A stretch of DNA of 64,000 nucleotides from CBDCGV01 sp965216955 (GTDB lineage: Bacteria > Bacteroidota > Bacteroidia > Chitinophagales > JADIYW01): positions 62,001-126,000 of the forward strand of contig CBDCGV010000009.1 of assembly GCA_965216955.1 (NCBI GenBank), written 5' to 3'. The stretch's first letter is position 1. Each line of letters starts with the position of its first letter. This document shows, one piece after another, positions 18,454 to 26,754 of this stretch. Below the pieces are notes generated by a model. The model did not search any database, was not told where the DNA came from, and saw only the letters and a program-made list of their open reading frames with translations. The translations under genes were made by a program, and so were the position numbers.

Positions 18454-19473
18454 TTAGGCAAATATGTCTTTAAACAAAAACACCAATTGTCTGCCAATTG
18501 GGAAACTAATGGTACCAATAATAAGAGCAGACATCACAAAGATTATCCTAAGCTTACCGCTCTTTACAGAAGATATTTTTCTTATTGAAGCGTTATAATG
18601 CCTCTGATTTCTAATGCATAATAAAATAGTCGCTGGAATAAAAACTGCTGAGTAAATGTAGAATCCCGTTTCAATTGCACTTGGTTCCATATTAAAACGA
18701 ATGGCATAATAATTAGAAAAAAAGCCCAAAGCTTCCATAAAATTTTGACCTTCAAAATGGATTTCCATAACTATTCCAAATATTAATAAAGGGAAAAAGA
18801 TTATTTGCAGAATAGGCATATAGGTTCCTATATATCCTGCGTATATAAAATAAGTATCTATCGGTGTAATATTTACTTTGAATAGTTTAAAGAATATAGA
18901 TAGTATCATTGGATAAAATCCAATTAAAATTGTACTGACAATTATGTATATACCAGCTGCCTTAGTATTTGTAGAAAATGTAAAAAGAAAAACACATGAT
19001 AGAAGATATGGCACTATCCATATTTGAGTTATAGTAGCAACCTTTTCCTCTTTTGAAGTAATCATTGCTTTTTCTGTATTTGTAACAGGCGCAATCAAAA
19101 ATTCAGTCCACCTTACAAAAGAGAATAATAATGTATAAATAAAATTATTTGCATTTTTCTTTGTATTCGTATCTATAGTTGAATCATTCTCTCGCAATAA
19201 GGTTAAATCAATAGCTTCCGCATCTACCATTTTGCGCATCATTTCTAAAATGGACATATGAATCTGATTTTTCCTCACATCTATTTTCTCCTGAGAAAGG
19301 GTATTTTCTAATCGAGCATTATCTAGATTATTTAGTTTACCAAGAAGATAAGTTAAACGATCTTTATCTGAGTCATACTTTGCTACATCCCTTAATTTTT
19401 CAATAGCTTGTTCTTTATAATCGTTCTCTACTAAATTTTCTATTTCATTTTCTAAATTTTCTAAACCAGTCAT
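18454..19473 (-). CDS. Polytopic membrane protein with EAD11-like N-terminus
   Basis: This 339-residue protein has an N-terminal ~88-residue helical module (EQAIEKLRDVA, YLLGKLNNLDNARLENTLS, then RKNQIHMSILEMMRKM). Its spacing and sequence resemble effector-associated domain 11, an adaptor domain that links proteins in conflict or signalling systems. A ~30-residue linker follows. Five to six membrane segments fill about 115-335 (WIVPYLLSCVFLFTF, YIIVSTILIGFYPMIL, TYMPILQIIFFPLLIFGIVM, IYSAVFIPATILLCI, IIFVMSALIIGTISF). I do not recognise the membrane domain. The gene stands alone. EAD11 assignment is by eye. Confidence 0.6.
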   Translation of the reverse strand: MTGLENLENEIENLVENDYKEQAIEKLRDVAKYDSDKDRLTYLLGKLNNLDNARLENTLSQEKIDVRKNQIHMSILEMMRKMVDAEAIDLTLLRENDSTIDTNTKKNANNFIYTLLFSFVRWTEFLIAPVTNTEKAMITSKEEKVATITQIWIVPYLLSCVFLFTFSTNTKAAGIYIIVSTILIGFYPMILSIFFKLFKVNITPIDTYFIYAGYIGTYMPILQIIFFPLLIFGIVMEIHFEGQNFMEALGFFSNYYAIRFNMEPSAIETGFYIYSAVFIPATILLCIRNQRHYNASIRKISSVKSGKLRIIFVMSALIIGTISFPIGRQLVFLFKDIFA

Positions 19474-19620
19474 ATGAAACGTTTAATTAATTTTAGTGTG
19501 TATAGATATTTATATAAAAAACAATAAACGGCTAGGTAAATGCAATTGTTAAGCAACCAAGAATAATTTTTTAAAACCTGGGTTTGTAATCATTTGGAGT
19601 ATTTATAAGACTAAAAAGTG

Positions 19621-19691
19621 AGGTCGGTGGCGGATTCGAACCGCCGTACGAGCTTTTGCAGAGCTCTGCCTAGCCACTCGGCCAACCGACC
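19621..19691 (-). tRNA. tRNA-Cys (GCA)
   Basis: This is a 71-nt cloverleaf on the minus strand. The acceptor GGTCGGT pairs with ACCGACC. The anticodon stem GAGCT/AGCTC has loop CTGCAAA, giving anticodon GCA. The T-arm is GGCGG-TTCGAAT-CCGCC. The discriminator base is U73, as expected for tRNA-Cys. The CCA end is not encoded. Confidence 0.97.
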
Positions 19692-19706
19692 ATCATTTTG
19701 GTGGGG

Positions 19707-19714
19707 CAAATTTA
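19707..19714 (-). promoter_or_regulatory. -7 promoter element of tRNA-Cys
   Basis: On the minus strand TAAATTTG matches TAnnTTTG and ends 15 bases before the tRNA. No clear -33 partner was found. Confidence 0.45.
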
Positions 19715-19767
19715 AACAAAAAAGCGATTAATATAAATATCTTCACTTTTATTAGTATAAACATTAC

Positions 19768-20118
19768 TCAACCCTCTATTTCAAAACAAGTTTTTTCTAC
19801 TGTTCCGGGCAAAGGAGGAGAAAACTTGCTTACTTTAACTTTAACTTTTTCCGCTTTAGAAAAAGCTTCTTTTACATCCGTTAAAATGTTCATAGCCAAT
19901 TCTTCAATTAATTGGACAGTGTGAAGCATTCTTTTTTTTACTAGTTCAAACACTATTTCATAATTGATTGTATCATTTAATTCAATACCTGCTCCATGTA
20001 CATATACCTCAACGTCTAAAAAAACATCTACACGGTACCATCCTCCTATTTTACGCTCCTCTTCATAATAACCATGATAAGCATAAAACTCCATTCCTTC
20101 TATTGATAAAATTGCCAC
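19768..20118 (-). CDS. folB: Dihydroneopterin aldolase
   Basis: This 116-residue protein has the usual FolB length. It starts MAILSIEGMEFYAYHGYYEEERKIGG, with the active-site Glu region after YHGYYEEE, a central DTINYEIVFELV and IEELAMNI, and the C-terminal KVKVSKFSPPLPGTVE carrying the conserved Lys. It cleaves 7,8-dihydroneopterin to 6-hydroxymethyl-7,8-dihydropterin in folate synthesis. It is a single gene, with no other fol genes beside it. Confidence 0.93.
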   Translation of the reverse strand: MAILSIEGMEFYAYHGYYEEERKIGGWYRVDVFLDVEVYVHGAGIELNDTINYEIVFELVKKRMLHTVQLIEELAMNILTDVKEAFSKAEKVKVKVSKFSPPLPGTVEKTCFEIEG

Positions 20119-20182
20119 GTTTAACTCTTAGATATTTATATTTAACCCTTATTCAATTCTAAAGTTCCAAATTAACGAATTA

Positions 20183-21370
20183 ATGATCAATACTTATCAA
20201 GATTCATACCGAGGATTCGATTATCTAAACATCGATGCGCTTTTAACTGATGAACAAAAACAGATCAGACAAAGCATTCGTGATTGGGTAAATAAAGAAG
20301 TTATGCCTCACATAGATCAATGGGCTCAGGATGCAGTTTTTAATAAAGAAATTATGCAACAATTGGGTACCATCGGCGCATTAGGCCCTCACATACCTCA
20401 AGAATTTGGTGGTGGAGGCTTAGATCAAATTTCTTATGGTCTAATTATGCAAGAGCTTGAACGCGGGGATTCTGCTATTAGATCCTGCGCGAGTGTACAA
20501 AGCTCTTTGGTGATGTACCCTATTTGGAAATTTGGATCAGAGGCACAAAAAAATAAATTGCTCCCACAACTTGCATCCGGAAACATTATAGGCAGTTTTG
20601 GTTTAACCGAACCCAACCATGGAAGTAACCCAGCTGGGATGGAATGTAATTTAAAAGCAACAGCAGATGGATATTTATTGAATGGAAGTAAAATGTGGAT
20701 TACCAACTCTCCTATTGCAGATATTGCCATTGTTTGGGCAAAAGATGAAGAAGGAAAAATAACAGGAATCATTGTAGAACGAGGTATGGAAGGGTTTTCC
20801 ACACCAAAAATAGAGCAAAAATGGTCCTTACGAGCCTCCATTACAGGAGAATTAGTATTTGATAATGTATTTATACCTATTAACAATGTATTACCTAAAG
20901 TCACAGGATTAAAAGGACCCTTAACTTGTTTATCATCAGCGAGATATGGTATTTCATGGGGTGCTTTAGGGGCTGCAATGGACTGTTTGCATACAGCATT
21001 ATCTTATTCAAAAGATCGAAAGCAATTTGATAAACCATTAGCCGCATTTCAGCTTACTCAGAAAAAGCTAGCAGAAATGATCACACAATTATCTCAATGT
21101 CAACTACTTGCACTTAGAGTGGGTCAACTAGGAAATGAAGGCAAAGTAAGTCCTGCTCAAATTTCAATGGCAAAAAGGCAAAATGTGGATACTGCATTAA
21201 AAATAGCGCGTGAATGCAGACAAATTTTAGGAGGAAATGGGATTTCTGGTCACTTTCCCATTATGAGACATATGATGAACTTAGAAACTGTATTGACCTA
21301 TGAAGGGACTCATGACATTCATCTACTAATTACAGGTATGGATTTAACTGGCATCAATGCATTTTCTTAA
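20183..21370 (+). CDS. Acyl-CoA dehydrogenase, glutaryl-CoA dehydrogenase type
   Basis: This 395-residue protein has the acyl-CoA dehydrogenase fold: GSFGLTEPNHGSNP (FAD/substrate loop), WITNSPIADIAIVWAK, DRKQFDKPLAAFQLTQ and RQILGGNGI. The catalytic base is E374 in TYEGTHDIH. The C-terminal pattern RHMMNLETVLTYEGTHDIHLLITG and the conserved Arg in KWSLRAS fit glutaryl-CoA dehydrogenase better than short- or medium-chain enzymes. It would convert glutaryl-CoA to crotonyl-CoA in Lys/Trp breakdown, passing electrons to the ETF encoded at 24623-26339. It is alone on this strand before dnaB. Confidence 0.87.
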   Translation: MINTYQDSYRGFDYLNIDALLTDEQKQIRQSIRDWVNKEVMPHIDQWAQDAVFNKEIMQQLGTIGALGPHIPQEFGGGGLDQISYGLIMQELERGDSAIRSCASVQSSLVMYPIWKFGSEAQKNKLLPQLASGNIIGSFGLTEPNHGSNPAGMECNLKATADGYLLNGSKMWITNSPIADIAIVWAKDEEGKITGIIVERGMEGFSTPKIEQKWSLRASITGELVFDNVFIPINNVLPKVTGLKGPLTCLSSARYGISWGALGAAMDCLHTALSYSKDRKQFDKPLAAFQLTQKKLAEMITQLSQCQLLALRVGQLGNEGKVSPAQISMAKRQNVDTALKIARECRQILGGNGISGHFPIMRHMMNLETVLTYEGTHDIHLLITGMDLTGINAFS

Positions 21371-21674
21371 TCCACATTGCAAAACAAAAAAAATCCGATT
21401 ATCCACCAAATTTTAAACAGCTAAATTTCAGTTCTAAACAAAATAAGCTATGTTTTTATCCTCAAAAAAGGCACTTATCAACATTAACAATGTAAAAACT
21501 TATACCTATACTGAGAAACAGCACTTTATGAATTTACTTTTTTAGGCATTATGTTTAAGTTACAGGTGGACAAAATATTAATAACTAAAAGTGTAGGCAA
21601 AAAGAATATCCTTTCAATTAATCTATCTTTGATCGCCCTATTAGAATTTAAACAAAACAGCATAAATATATTAA
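21371..21674 (+). promoter_or_regulatory. dnaB upstream region with DnaA-box-like motifs and -7 element
   Basis: This 304-base non-coding stretch has four same-strand 9-mers that differ by one base from TTATCCACA: TAATCCACA (21368-21376, overlapping the gcdH stop), TTATCCACC (21399-21407), TTATCCTCA (21456-21464) and TTATCAACA (21475-21483). A weaker one lies on the other strand (21565-21573, two mismatches). A -7 element TATCTTTG at 21624-21631 would start the dnaB transcript near 21638. DnaA binding is inferred, not shown. Confidence 0.4.
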
Positions 21675-23204
21675 ATGAAAGACACCGCGTCCACCCAACA
21701 AAAGATTAAAAAATTAAGCAAATTTGCTTCAAAAAAAGCGGATTTATCGACTTTAGTTTTTGGCAAAGTTCCCCCACAAGCCAGAGAGCTAGAAGAAGCT
21801 GTTCTAGGAGCATTAATGATTGATAAAATAGTGTTGGGAGATGTAATGGACGTGCTTAAGCCAGCGACTTTTTATGTAGAAGCCCATTCATTAATATTTA
21901 AGGCTATAGCCACACTTTTTGAGAAATCAAAACCCATTGATTTATTAACGGTTACAGAACAACTTAAACAGACAGGAGATATTGAGGCTGCAGGTGGTGT
22001 TTTTTACCTAACAGAGTTAACCAATAGAGTAGCTTCTTCTGCGCATTCAGAATATCACGCTAGAATTATAGTTCAAAAATTTGTTCAGAGGGAATTAATA
22101 AGAGTATCAACAGAAATTATTAAAGATGCCTATGAAGATACTACCGATGTTTTTGACCTACTGGATAGAGCAGAGCAGAATCTTTTTAAAATTACAGATC
22201 AAAACTTAAGAGGAGGAACTCAAGAAATGGGACCTTTGGTTACTAAAGCTTTAATAGAAATTGGTGATGTAAGAGAAAATGAAGGTAAACTGATTGGAAT
22301 TCCTTCAGGGTTTACGGCACTTGACAAGATCACCTCAGGATGGCAGCCAACAGACTTAATTATTGTTGCAGGAAGGCCAGCAATGGGGAAAACGGCTTTC
22401 GTTTTAAGTATGGCACGAAATGCAGCTGTTGATCATAATATTCCTATAGCTGTGTTCTCATTAGAAATGGGAGCACTACAATTGACAAAACGTTTAATTT
22501 CTTCAGAATGTGAAATTGAGGCAGAAAAGATTAAAAATGGACGGTTAAAAGACTATGAATGGGCTGAACTAAATACTAAAGCAGAAAGACTATCAGAAGC
22601 CCCTATATTCATAGTTGATACTCCAGCTATTAATATTTTTGAATTACGAGCTCAGTGTAGAAGGCTTAAAAGTGCTCACGGAATTCAAATGATTTTTATT
22701 GATTATTTACAGTTAATGAGTGGGACTTCTGAAGGAAAAGGAGGAAATCGTGAACAGGAAATTAGTAATATCTCTAGATCTTTAAAAAGTTTAGCAAAAG
22801 AGCTCGAAATGCCCGTTATTGCTTTATCACAGTTGAGTAGAGCTGTTGAAACAAGAGGAGGAGATAAAAGACCAATGCTCTCTGATTTAAGAGAATCTGG
22901 AGCTATTGAACAAGATGCGGATATGGTTCTTTTCTTATATCGTCCGGAGTATTATGGTTTTGTTGATGATGAAGAAGGTAATTCAACGAAGGGTTTAGGA
23001 GAGGTTATTATATCAAAACATAGAAATGGGCCAACTGGAAATGTCAAATTGAAATTTATTGACAAGTTTGCAAAGTTTGATAACATTGATGCATTTGGAG
23101 ATATAGATTTAGGTGGAGATCCTTACCAAAAATCAACAATCATTACTAGGGGATCAAAGATGAATGAAGGAGGCACAGACGATGAAGATTTTGATCTATT
23201 TTAA
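21675..23204 (+). CDS. dnaB: Replicative DNA helicase DnaB
   Basis: This 509-residue protein has the N-terminal DnaB domain (about 30-135, ARELEEAVLGALMIDK and FYVEAHSLIFKAI). It also has the RecA-like helicase domain with Walker A GRPAMGKTAF, the acidic FSLEMGA loop, Walker B MIFIDYLQLM, and the H4 region LSQLSRAVETRGGDKRPMLSDLRESGAIEQDAD. There is no intein. It unwinds DNA at the replication fork as a hexamer. It is preceded by a non-coding region with a TAnnTTTG promoter motif and DnaA-box-like sequences. The start at 21675 is the first ATG after the promoter. Confidence 0.97.
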   Translation: MKDTASTQQKIKKLSKFASKKADLSTLVFGKVPPQARELEEAVLGALMIDKIVLGDVMDVLKPATFYVEAHSLIFKAIATLFEKSKPIDLLTVTEQLKQTGDIEAAGGVFYLTELTNRVASSAHSEYHARIIVQKFVQRELIRVSTEIIKDAYEDTTDVFDLLDRAEQNLFKITDQNLRGGTQEMGPLVTKALIEIGDVRENEGKLIGIPSGFTALDKITSGWQPTDLIIVAGRPAMGKTAFVLSMARNAAVDHNIPIAVFSLEMGALQLTKRLISSECEIEAEKIKNGRLKDYEWAELNTKAERLSEAPIFIVDTPAINIFELRAQCRRLKSAHGIQMIFIDYLQLMSGTSEGKGGNREQEISNISRSLKSLAKELEMPVIALSQLSRAVETRGGDKRPMLSDLRESGAIEQDADMVLFLYRPEYYGFVDDEEGNSTKGLGEVIISKHRNGPTGNVKLKFIDKFAKFDNIDAFGDIDLGGDPYQKSTIITRGSKMNEGGTDDEDFDLF

Positions 23205-23222
23205 GCTCTATTGATTAAATAA

Positions 23223-23837
23223 CTATTTTCTACTTTCAATTTCATCTCTAATTCGAGCTGCTTTTTCATAGTTTTCTTGATCGAGTGCCTCAGAAAGCAT
23301 TTTTTGGAGTTCCTGTATAGAATGACTTTTAAACCCCGATGCATCCTTATCTTCTGAATCTGTATTTAATACATCAATCAAAATCTCCTCTCCTTCTTCT
23401 GAAGTCTCATGTTCTGAAAATTGATCTTCAAAAACAATCCCTGCTGAGTCTAATACTGTCTCGTAGGCATAAATCGGGCATTTATATCGGACTGCTAATG
23501 CAATCGCATCTGATGTTCTTGAATCAATAATGATTTCCTGTCCATTTCCATCTTCGCAAACAAGGCTCGCATAAAACACCCCTTCCAAAAAATTACTAAT
23601 TACCATCTCTATAAGATTGGCATTTAGACTCTCTAAAATGGTCACTATTAAATCATGAGTTTGAGGTCTTTTTGGTGCAATATTACCCATTCCAACAGCA
23701 ATTGCTCTTGCTTCTACGCTTCCAATAACAATAGGGAGTCTTCTTCTTCCCCCTACTTCATCTAAAATAATTGTATAAGAATGATTTTGGGCATTGCTCC
23801 CAACAAGTTCATATATTTCTAACAGTTTTTTATCCAC
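23223..23837 (-). CDS. Bifunctional nuclease (DUF151) family protein with UVR motif
   Basis: This 204-residue protein has an N-terminal BFN/DUF151 domain (about 1-130: LPIVIGSVEARAIA, SRTSDAIALAVRYKCPIYA) and a C-terminal UVR motif (about 170-202: LQKMLSEALDQENYEKAARIRDEIE). This architecture is standard in Bacteroidota. The family has plant members with nuclease activity, but the bacterial role is not settled. It is convergent with dnaB, 18 bases between stops. Confidence 0.92.
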   Translation of the reverse strand: MDKKLLEIYELVGSNAQNHSYTIILDEVGGRRRLPIVIGSVEARAIAVGMGNIAPKRPQTHDLIVTILESLNANLIEMVISNFLEGVFYASLVCEDGNGQEIIIDSRTSDAIALAVRYKCPIYAYETVLDSAGIVFEDQFSEHETSEEGEEILIDVLNTDSEDKDASGFKSHSIQELQKMLSEALDQENYEKAARIRDEIESRK

Positions 23838-23934
23838 CTCTTAAAAATACTATTCTATTAGAAAATATATAATTTTTTCGCAGGAATAGCGCATCTAATT
23901 TCATTTAAATAGAAATTAAGAACGCTACGATAAA

Positions 23935-24441
23935 CTATTTACCAATTATTTGATTGGCTCTTTGAATAAAAACCTCTTCCTCCTTACCAGGCTCTCCTCC
24001 TCTAGGATATCCCAAAGAACCCATTGCCTTCAGCGAAGTTCTTGTGCCATTTTCTATAAGCTCAGTTGTAAAGATCCAAACGGTAGGATATCCCCGCACC
24101 TGAAAAGCCCGTTGCAGGCTTCTATTTTGTTGCATAATTTCGGGAGGTAATACTTTTCTTTTTGGAAAGTCTAATTCTAACAAAACAACATGCTCTTTTG
24201 CCCATTCAATAAAAGCAGGCTTCGCAAACACATTCCTTTGTAATCGAATACACCAGCCACACCAGTCACTGCCAGTAAAAAAGCCAAAAATAGGTTTGTT
24301 GGTTTTTTGTGACATATTATGTGCTTCTGTAAGGTTATTATACCATACCAATCCTTCAGATGTTTCATTAGGTTCTTCTGCAGAAATCGTTAAATTGAAA
24401 ACACTAATAAGCATTATTGAAATAAAAAAAAGCTTCTTCAT
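23935..24441 (-). CDS. Secreted thioredoxin-fold protein (Thioredoxin_7/DUF255-like)
   Basis: This 168-residue protein has a signal peptide (about 1-20, ending TISA). The thioredoxin-like domain has a redox site in FFTGSDWCGWCIRLQRNVF (CGWC) and the cis-Pro region VRGYPTVWIFT. It is probably a periplasmic disulfide reductase or isomerase. The domain is close to the second one at 57728-58132. It stands alone, 93 bases upstream (in transcription order) of nothing that suggests a partner. Confidence 0.88.
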   Translation of the reverse strand: MKKLFFISIMLISVFNLTISAEEPNETSEGLVWYNNLTEAHNMSQKTNKPIFGFFTGSDWCGWCIRLQRNVFAKPAFIEWAKEHVVLLELDFPKRKVLPPEIMQQNRSLQRAFQVRGYPTVWIFTTELIENGTRTSLKAMGSLGYPRGGEPGKEEEVFIQRANQIIGK

Positions 24442-24558
24442 AGTTTATTGTTGTCCTTATTCAAAGATAAGTTAAAGCTATCAAAATTGGTGCCAATGTG
24501 GACAATATTAGCGTACGCACAAATATTAAACCTCTAATGACCTTTTCATTGGCTCAAT

Positions 24559-24587
24559 AAAAAATCCCGACTAAAGATAGTCGGGAT
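24559..24587 (-). terminator. Rho-independent terminator after etfAB
   Basis: A 10-bp stem (ATCCCGACTA, 24564-24573, with complement 24578-24587) and a 4-base loop are followed on the minus strand by a run of six T. It lies 36 bases past the etfA stop. Confidence 0.88.
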
Positions 24588-24622
24588 TCATAACATCAAG
24601 TGTTTCTTATGTAGCTAAAGAC

Positions 24623-25597
24623 TTATCCTTTATACGCCTTTAATGCTTCCGTTAATTTAGGAACTACTTCAAAAGCATCTCCTACAATACCATAGTCAGC
24701 AGCTTTAAAGAATGGTGCTTCAGGGTCTTTGTTTATAACAACAATGACTTTACTTTGATTAACACCAGCTAAATGTTGGATAGCCCCAGAAATACCAATT
24801 GCGATATATAAATTAGGTCGAATTGCAACCCCAGTCTGACCAACGTGCTCATGATGAGGTCTCCAACCAACATCAGCAACAGGACGAGAGCAAGCAGTTG
24901 TCGCTCCCAAAACATTAGCTAAATCTTCAATAAGCCCCCAATTTTCAGGACCTTTCATTCCTCTACCTGCAGAAACTACTAATTCTGCTTCTGGTAATGG
25001 TAATGTATCCCCTTGCTGCTTTTTAACCTCCTTAACGGTTACTCCAAAATCTCCATCTCCTAGTGTAACCCCTGCACTTTCTACAGCCGCGCTTCCTCCA
25101 TTTGCTGCCTCAGCACCAATCGAATTTGGGACTATTGCTACCACTTTATTTGCAGTATTTATTTTTACATTGGCAAAAGCCTTTCCTGAAAAAGCACCTT
25201 TTTTTACTACAAATCCATTAGATACATCTGGAACTGCAACTGCCCCACTTACGATACCTGCATTTAATTTTACAGCTACTCTTGATGCAATTGACTTTCC
25301 TGTTAAACTTTGAGAAAGCACTACAGTATCTGCACCAGCAGCCTTCGCAGTTTCTGCAATTGCCTGAGCATAAGCTTGAGAATCAAAATTATCCAATTTT
25401 GCGTCTTCTACTTTCAAGACTTTACCTGCGCCATAAGCACCTAAACCAGCTATAGTACTATCATCTGCAGTACCTAAAACTACAGCAGTACAATCTGTAC
25501 CTGCTTTCGACGCCAATCTGCTACCATATGTAACAGCTTCTAAACCATTTTTCTTTGGTGCGCCATTATCCGTTTCAACATATACTAAAACTCCCAT
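24623..25597 (-). CDS. etfA: Electron transfer flavoprotein alpha subunit
   Basis: This 324-residue protein has an N-terminal ETF domain (about 1-190) and a C-terminal FAD-binding domain with the family signature around SAGRGMKGPENWGLIEDLA, then CSRPVADVGWRPHHEHVGQTG and LYIAIGISGAIQH. It forms the FAD-carrying heterodimer with EtfB, moving electrons from acyl-CoA dehydrogenases (one is at 20183-21370) to the quinone pool. It starts 1 base after the etfB stop, so the two are translationally coupled, and a strong terminator follows. Confidence 0.97.
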   Translation of the reverse strand: MGVLVYVETDNGAPKKNGLEAVTYGSRLASKAGTDCTAVVLGTADDSTIAGLGAYGAGKVLKVEDAKLDNFDSQAYAQAIAETAKAAGADTVVLSQSLTGKSIASRVAVKLNAGIVSGAVAVPDVSNGFVVKKGAFSGKAFANVKINTANKVVAIVPNSIGAEAANGGSAAVESAGVTLGDGDFGVTVKEVKKQQGDTLPLPEAELVVSAGRGMKGPENWGLIEDLANVLGATTACSRPVADVGWRPHHEHVGQTGVAIRPNLYIAIGISGAIQHLAGVNQSKVIVVINKDPEAPFFKAADYGIVGDAFEVVPKLTEALKAYKG

Positions 25598-25598
25598 C

Positions 25599-26339
25599 TT
25601 ATATTACTTTTGCTTCGTTATGTAATAGTTCAACCAATTCTCCAACATTTTCAGCATCGATTAATTTGACTGCTGATTTTGCAGGTGGCATTTCATAATT
25701 TACAATTTCTGTTTGCGTATCAACAGCAACAGGTGCCACTACATTAAGTGGTTTTCTTTTTGCCATCATAATACCTTTCATATTAGGTATTCTCTGTTCT
25801 GCCATACCTTTTGCCGCACTAAGAACAAATGGTGTATTTACCTCTACGACCTCTTTTCCTCCTTCAATATCTCTTTCAATAGTCGCAGTATTTCCACTTA
25901 CTTCCATTTTCGAAGCGTAAGAAATAAAAGGCTGCCCCATTAGCTCAGCAATCATTCCCCCTACATTAGAACCGTTGTAATTAATCGTTTCTTTTCCTGT
26001 AAATATGATATCATAGCCTCCTTCTTTCGCAACTGCTGCTATTTGAGAAGCTGTGAAAAATGGATCAATTGCTTCTGCATCGACTCTGACAGCATCATCT
26101 GCACCTATTGCCAATGCTTTCCTTATTACTGTATCATTTGAAGCTGATCCAACATTGATAACCGTTACCGATCCTCCATTTGCCTCTTTTAACTCCAAAG
26201 CTCTTACCAAAGCATACCACTCATCATATGGGTTCAAAATCCATTGAACACCATCAACATTGAATTTAGTATCGCCATCGGTAAATGTGATTTTTGTAGT
26301 TGTATCGGGCACATTGCTAACACATACTAATATTTTCAT
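25599..26339 (-). CDS. etfB: Electron transfer flavoprotein beta subunit
   Basis: The ETF-beta fold starts at MKILVCVSNVPDTTTKITF. I place the start at the ATG at 26339, since the frame upstream to 26450 adds 37 residues unlike the family and runs over the opposite gene's start. The product is 246 residues, normal for EtfB. Typical segments are ILNPYDEWYALVRALELKE, DIIFTGKETINYNGSNVGGM (AMP/ADP-binding region) and the C-terminal IKGIMMAKRKPL-type stretch. It is the first gene of the etfBA operon, with a -7 element at 26384-26391. Confidence 0.96.
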   Translation of the reverse strand: MKILVCVSNVPDTTTKITFTDGDTKFNVDGVQWILNPYDEWYALVRALELKEANGGSVTVINVGSASNDTVIRKALAIGADDAVRVDAEAIDPFFTASQIAAVAKEGGYDIIFTGKETINYNGSNVGGMIAELMGQPFISYASKMEVSGNTATIERDIEGGKEVVEVNTPFVLSAAKGMAEQRIPNMKGIMMAKRKPLNVVAPVAVDTQTEIVNYEMPPAKSAVKLIDAENVGELVELLHNEAKVI

Positions 26340-26383
26340 AATTTTAACCGCTTTTGATTTTATTTTATTTTTCGAAAGTGAGC

Positions 26384-26391
26384 CAAAAATA
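26384..26391 (-). promoter_or_regulatory. -7 promoter element of etfBA
   Basis: On the minus strand TATTTTTG matches TAnnTTTG, 44 bases before the etfB ATG. The intergenic space to the divergent TPR gene is only 75 bases. Confidence 0.45.
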
Positions 26392-26414
26392 TAATAATTC
26401 TGATAATATTCTCT

Positions 26415-26747
26415 ATGTACAATGCACGCATTGAAAAACTTAAAGAACACTTAAAGCATCATTCAAAAGATTCTTTTACACTTTTTGCACTTGCAAAGGA
26501 ATATGAAAAGAATGAGATGGACGACTTGGCCATACAAACGTTTAAGGAGCTTTTAAGCAATGACCAAGATTATATTGGTGTATATTATCATTTATCTATG
26601 TGTTTAATTAAAAAAAATAAATCAAAAGAAGCTATTGAAGTTTTAAATAAGGGTATATCTATTGCCGAAAAACAAAACGATTTGCATGCCAAATCAGAAC
26701 TAATGAATGCTAAGCAAAATCTGCTTTTCGAATTAAATGACTTATAG
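26415..26747 (+). CDS. Small tetratricopeptide repeat protein
   Basis: This 110-residue protein has about two and a half TPR units (SFTLFALAKEYEKNEMDDLAIQTF, IGVYYHLSMCLIKKNKSKEAIEVL). No signal peptide is seen, so it is a cytoplasmic adaptor-type protein. It ends 7 bases before tilS on the same strand, so the two are surely cotranscribed. This small TPR/tilS pairing may be conserved in related genomes, which I cannot check. Confidence 0.85.
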   Translation: MYNARIEKLKEHLKHHSKDSFTLFALAKEYEKNEMDDLAIQTFKELLSNDQDYIGVYYHLSMCLIKKNKSKEAIEVLNKGISIAEKQNDLHAKSELMNAKQNLLFELNDL

Positions 26748-26754
26748 AGTATAA

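Noticed and set aside
26340..26450. Longer etfB start at 26450
   Set aside because: The extra 37 residues do not match the family, cover the -7 motif and overlap the divergent TPR gene's start.
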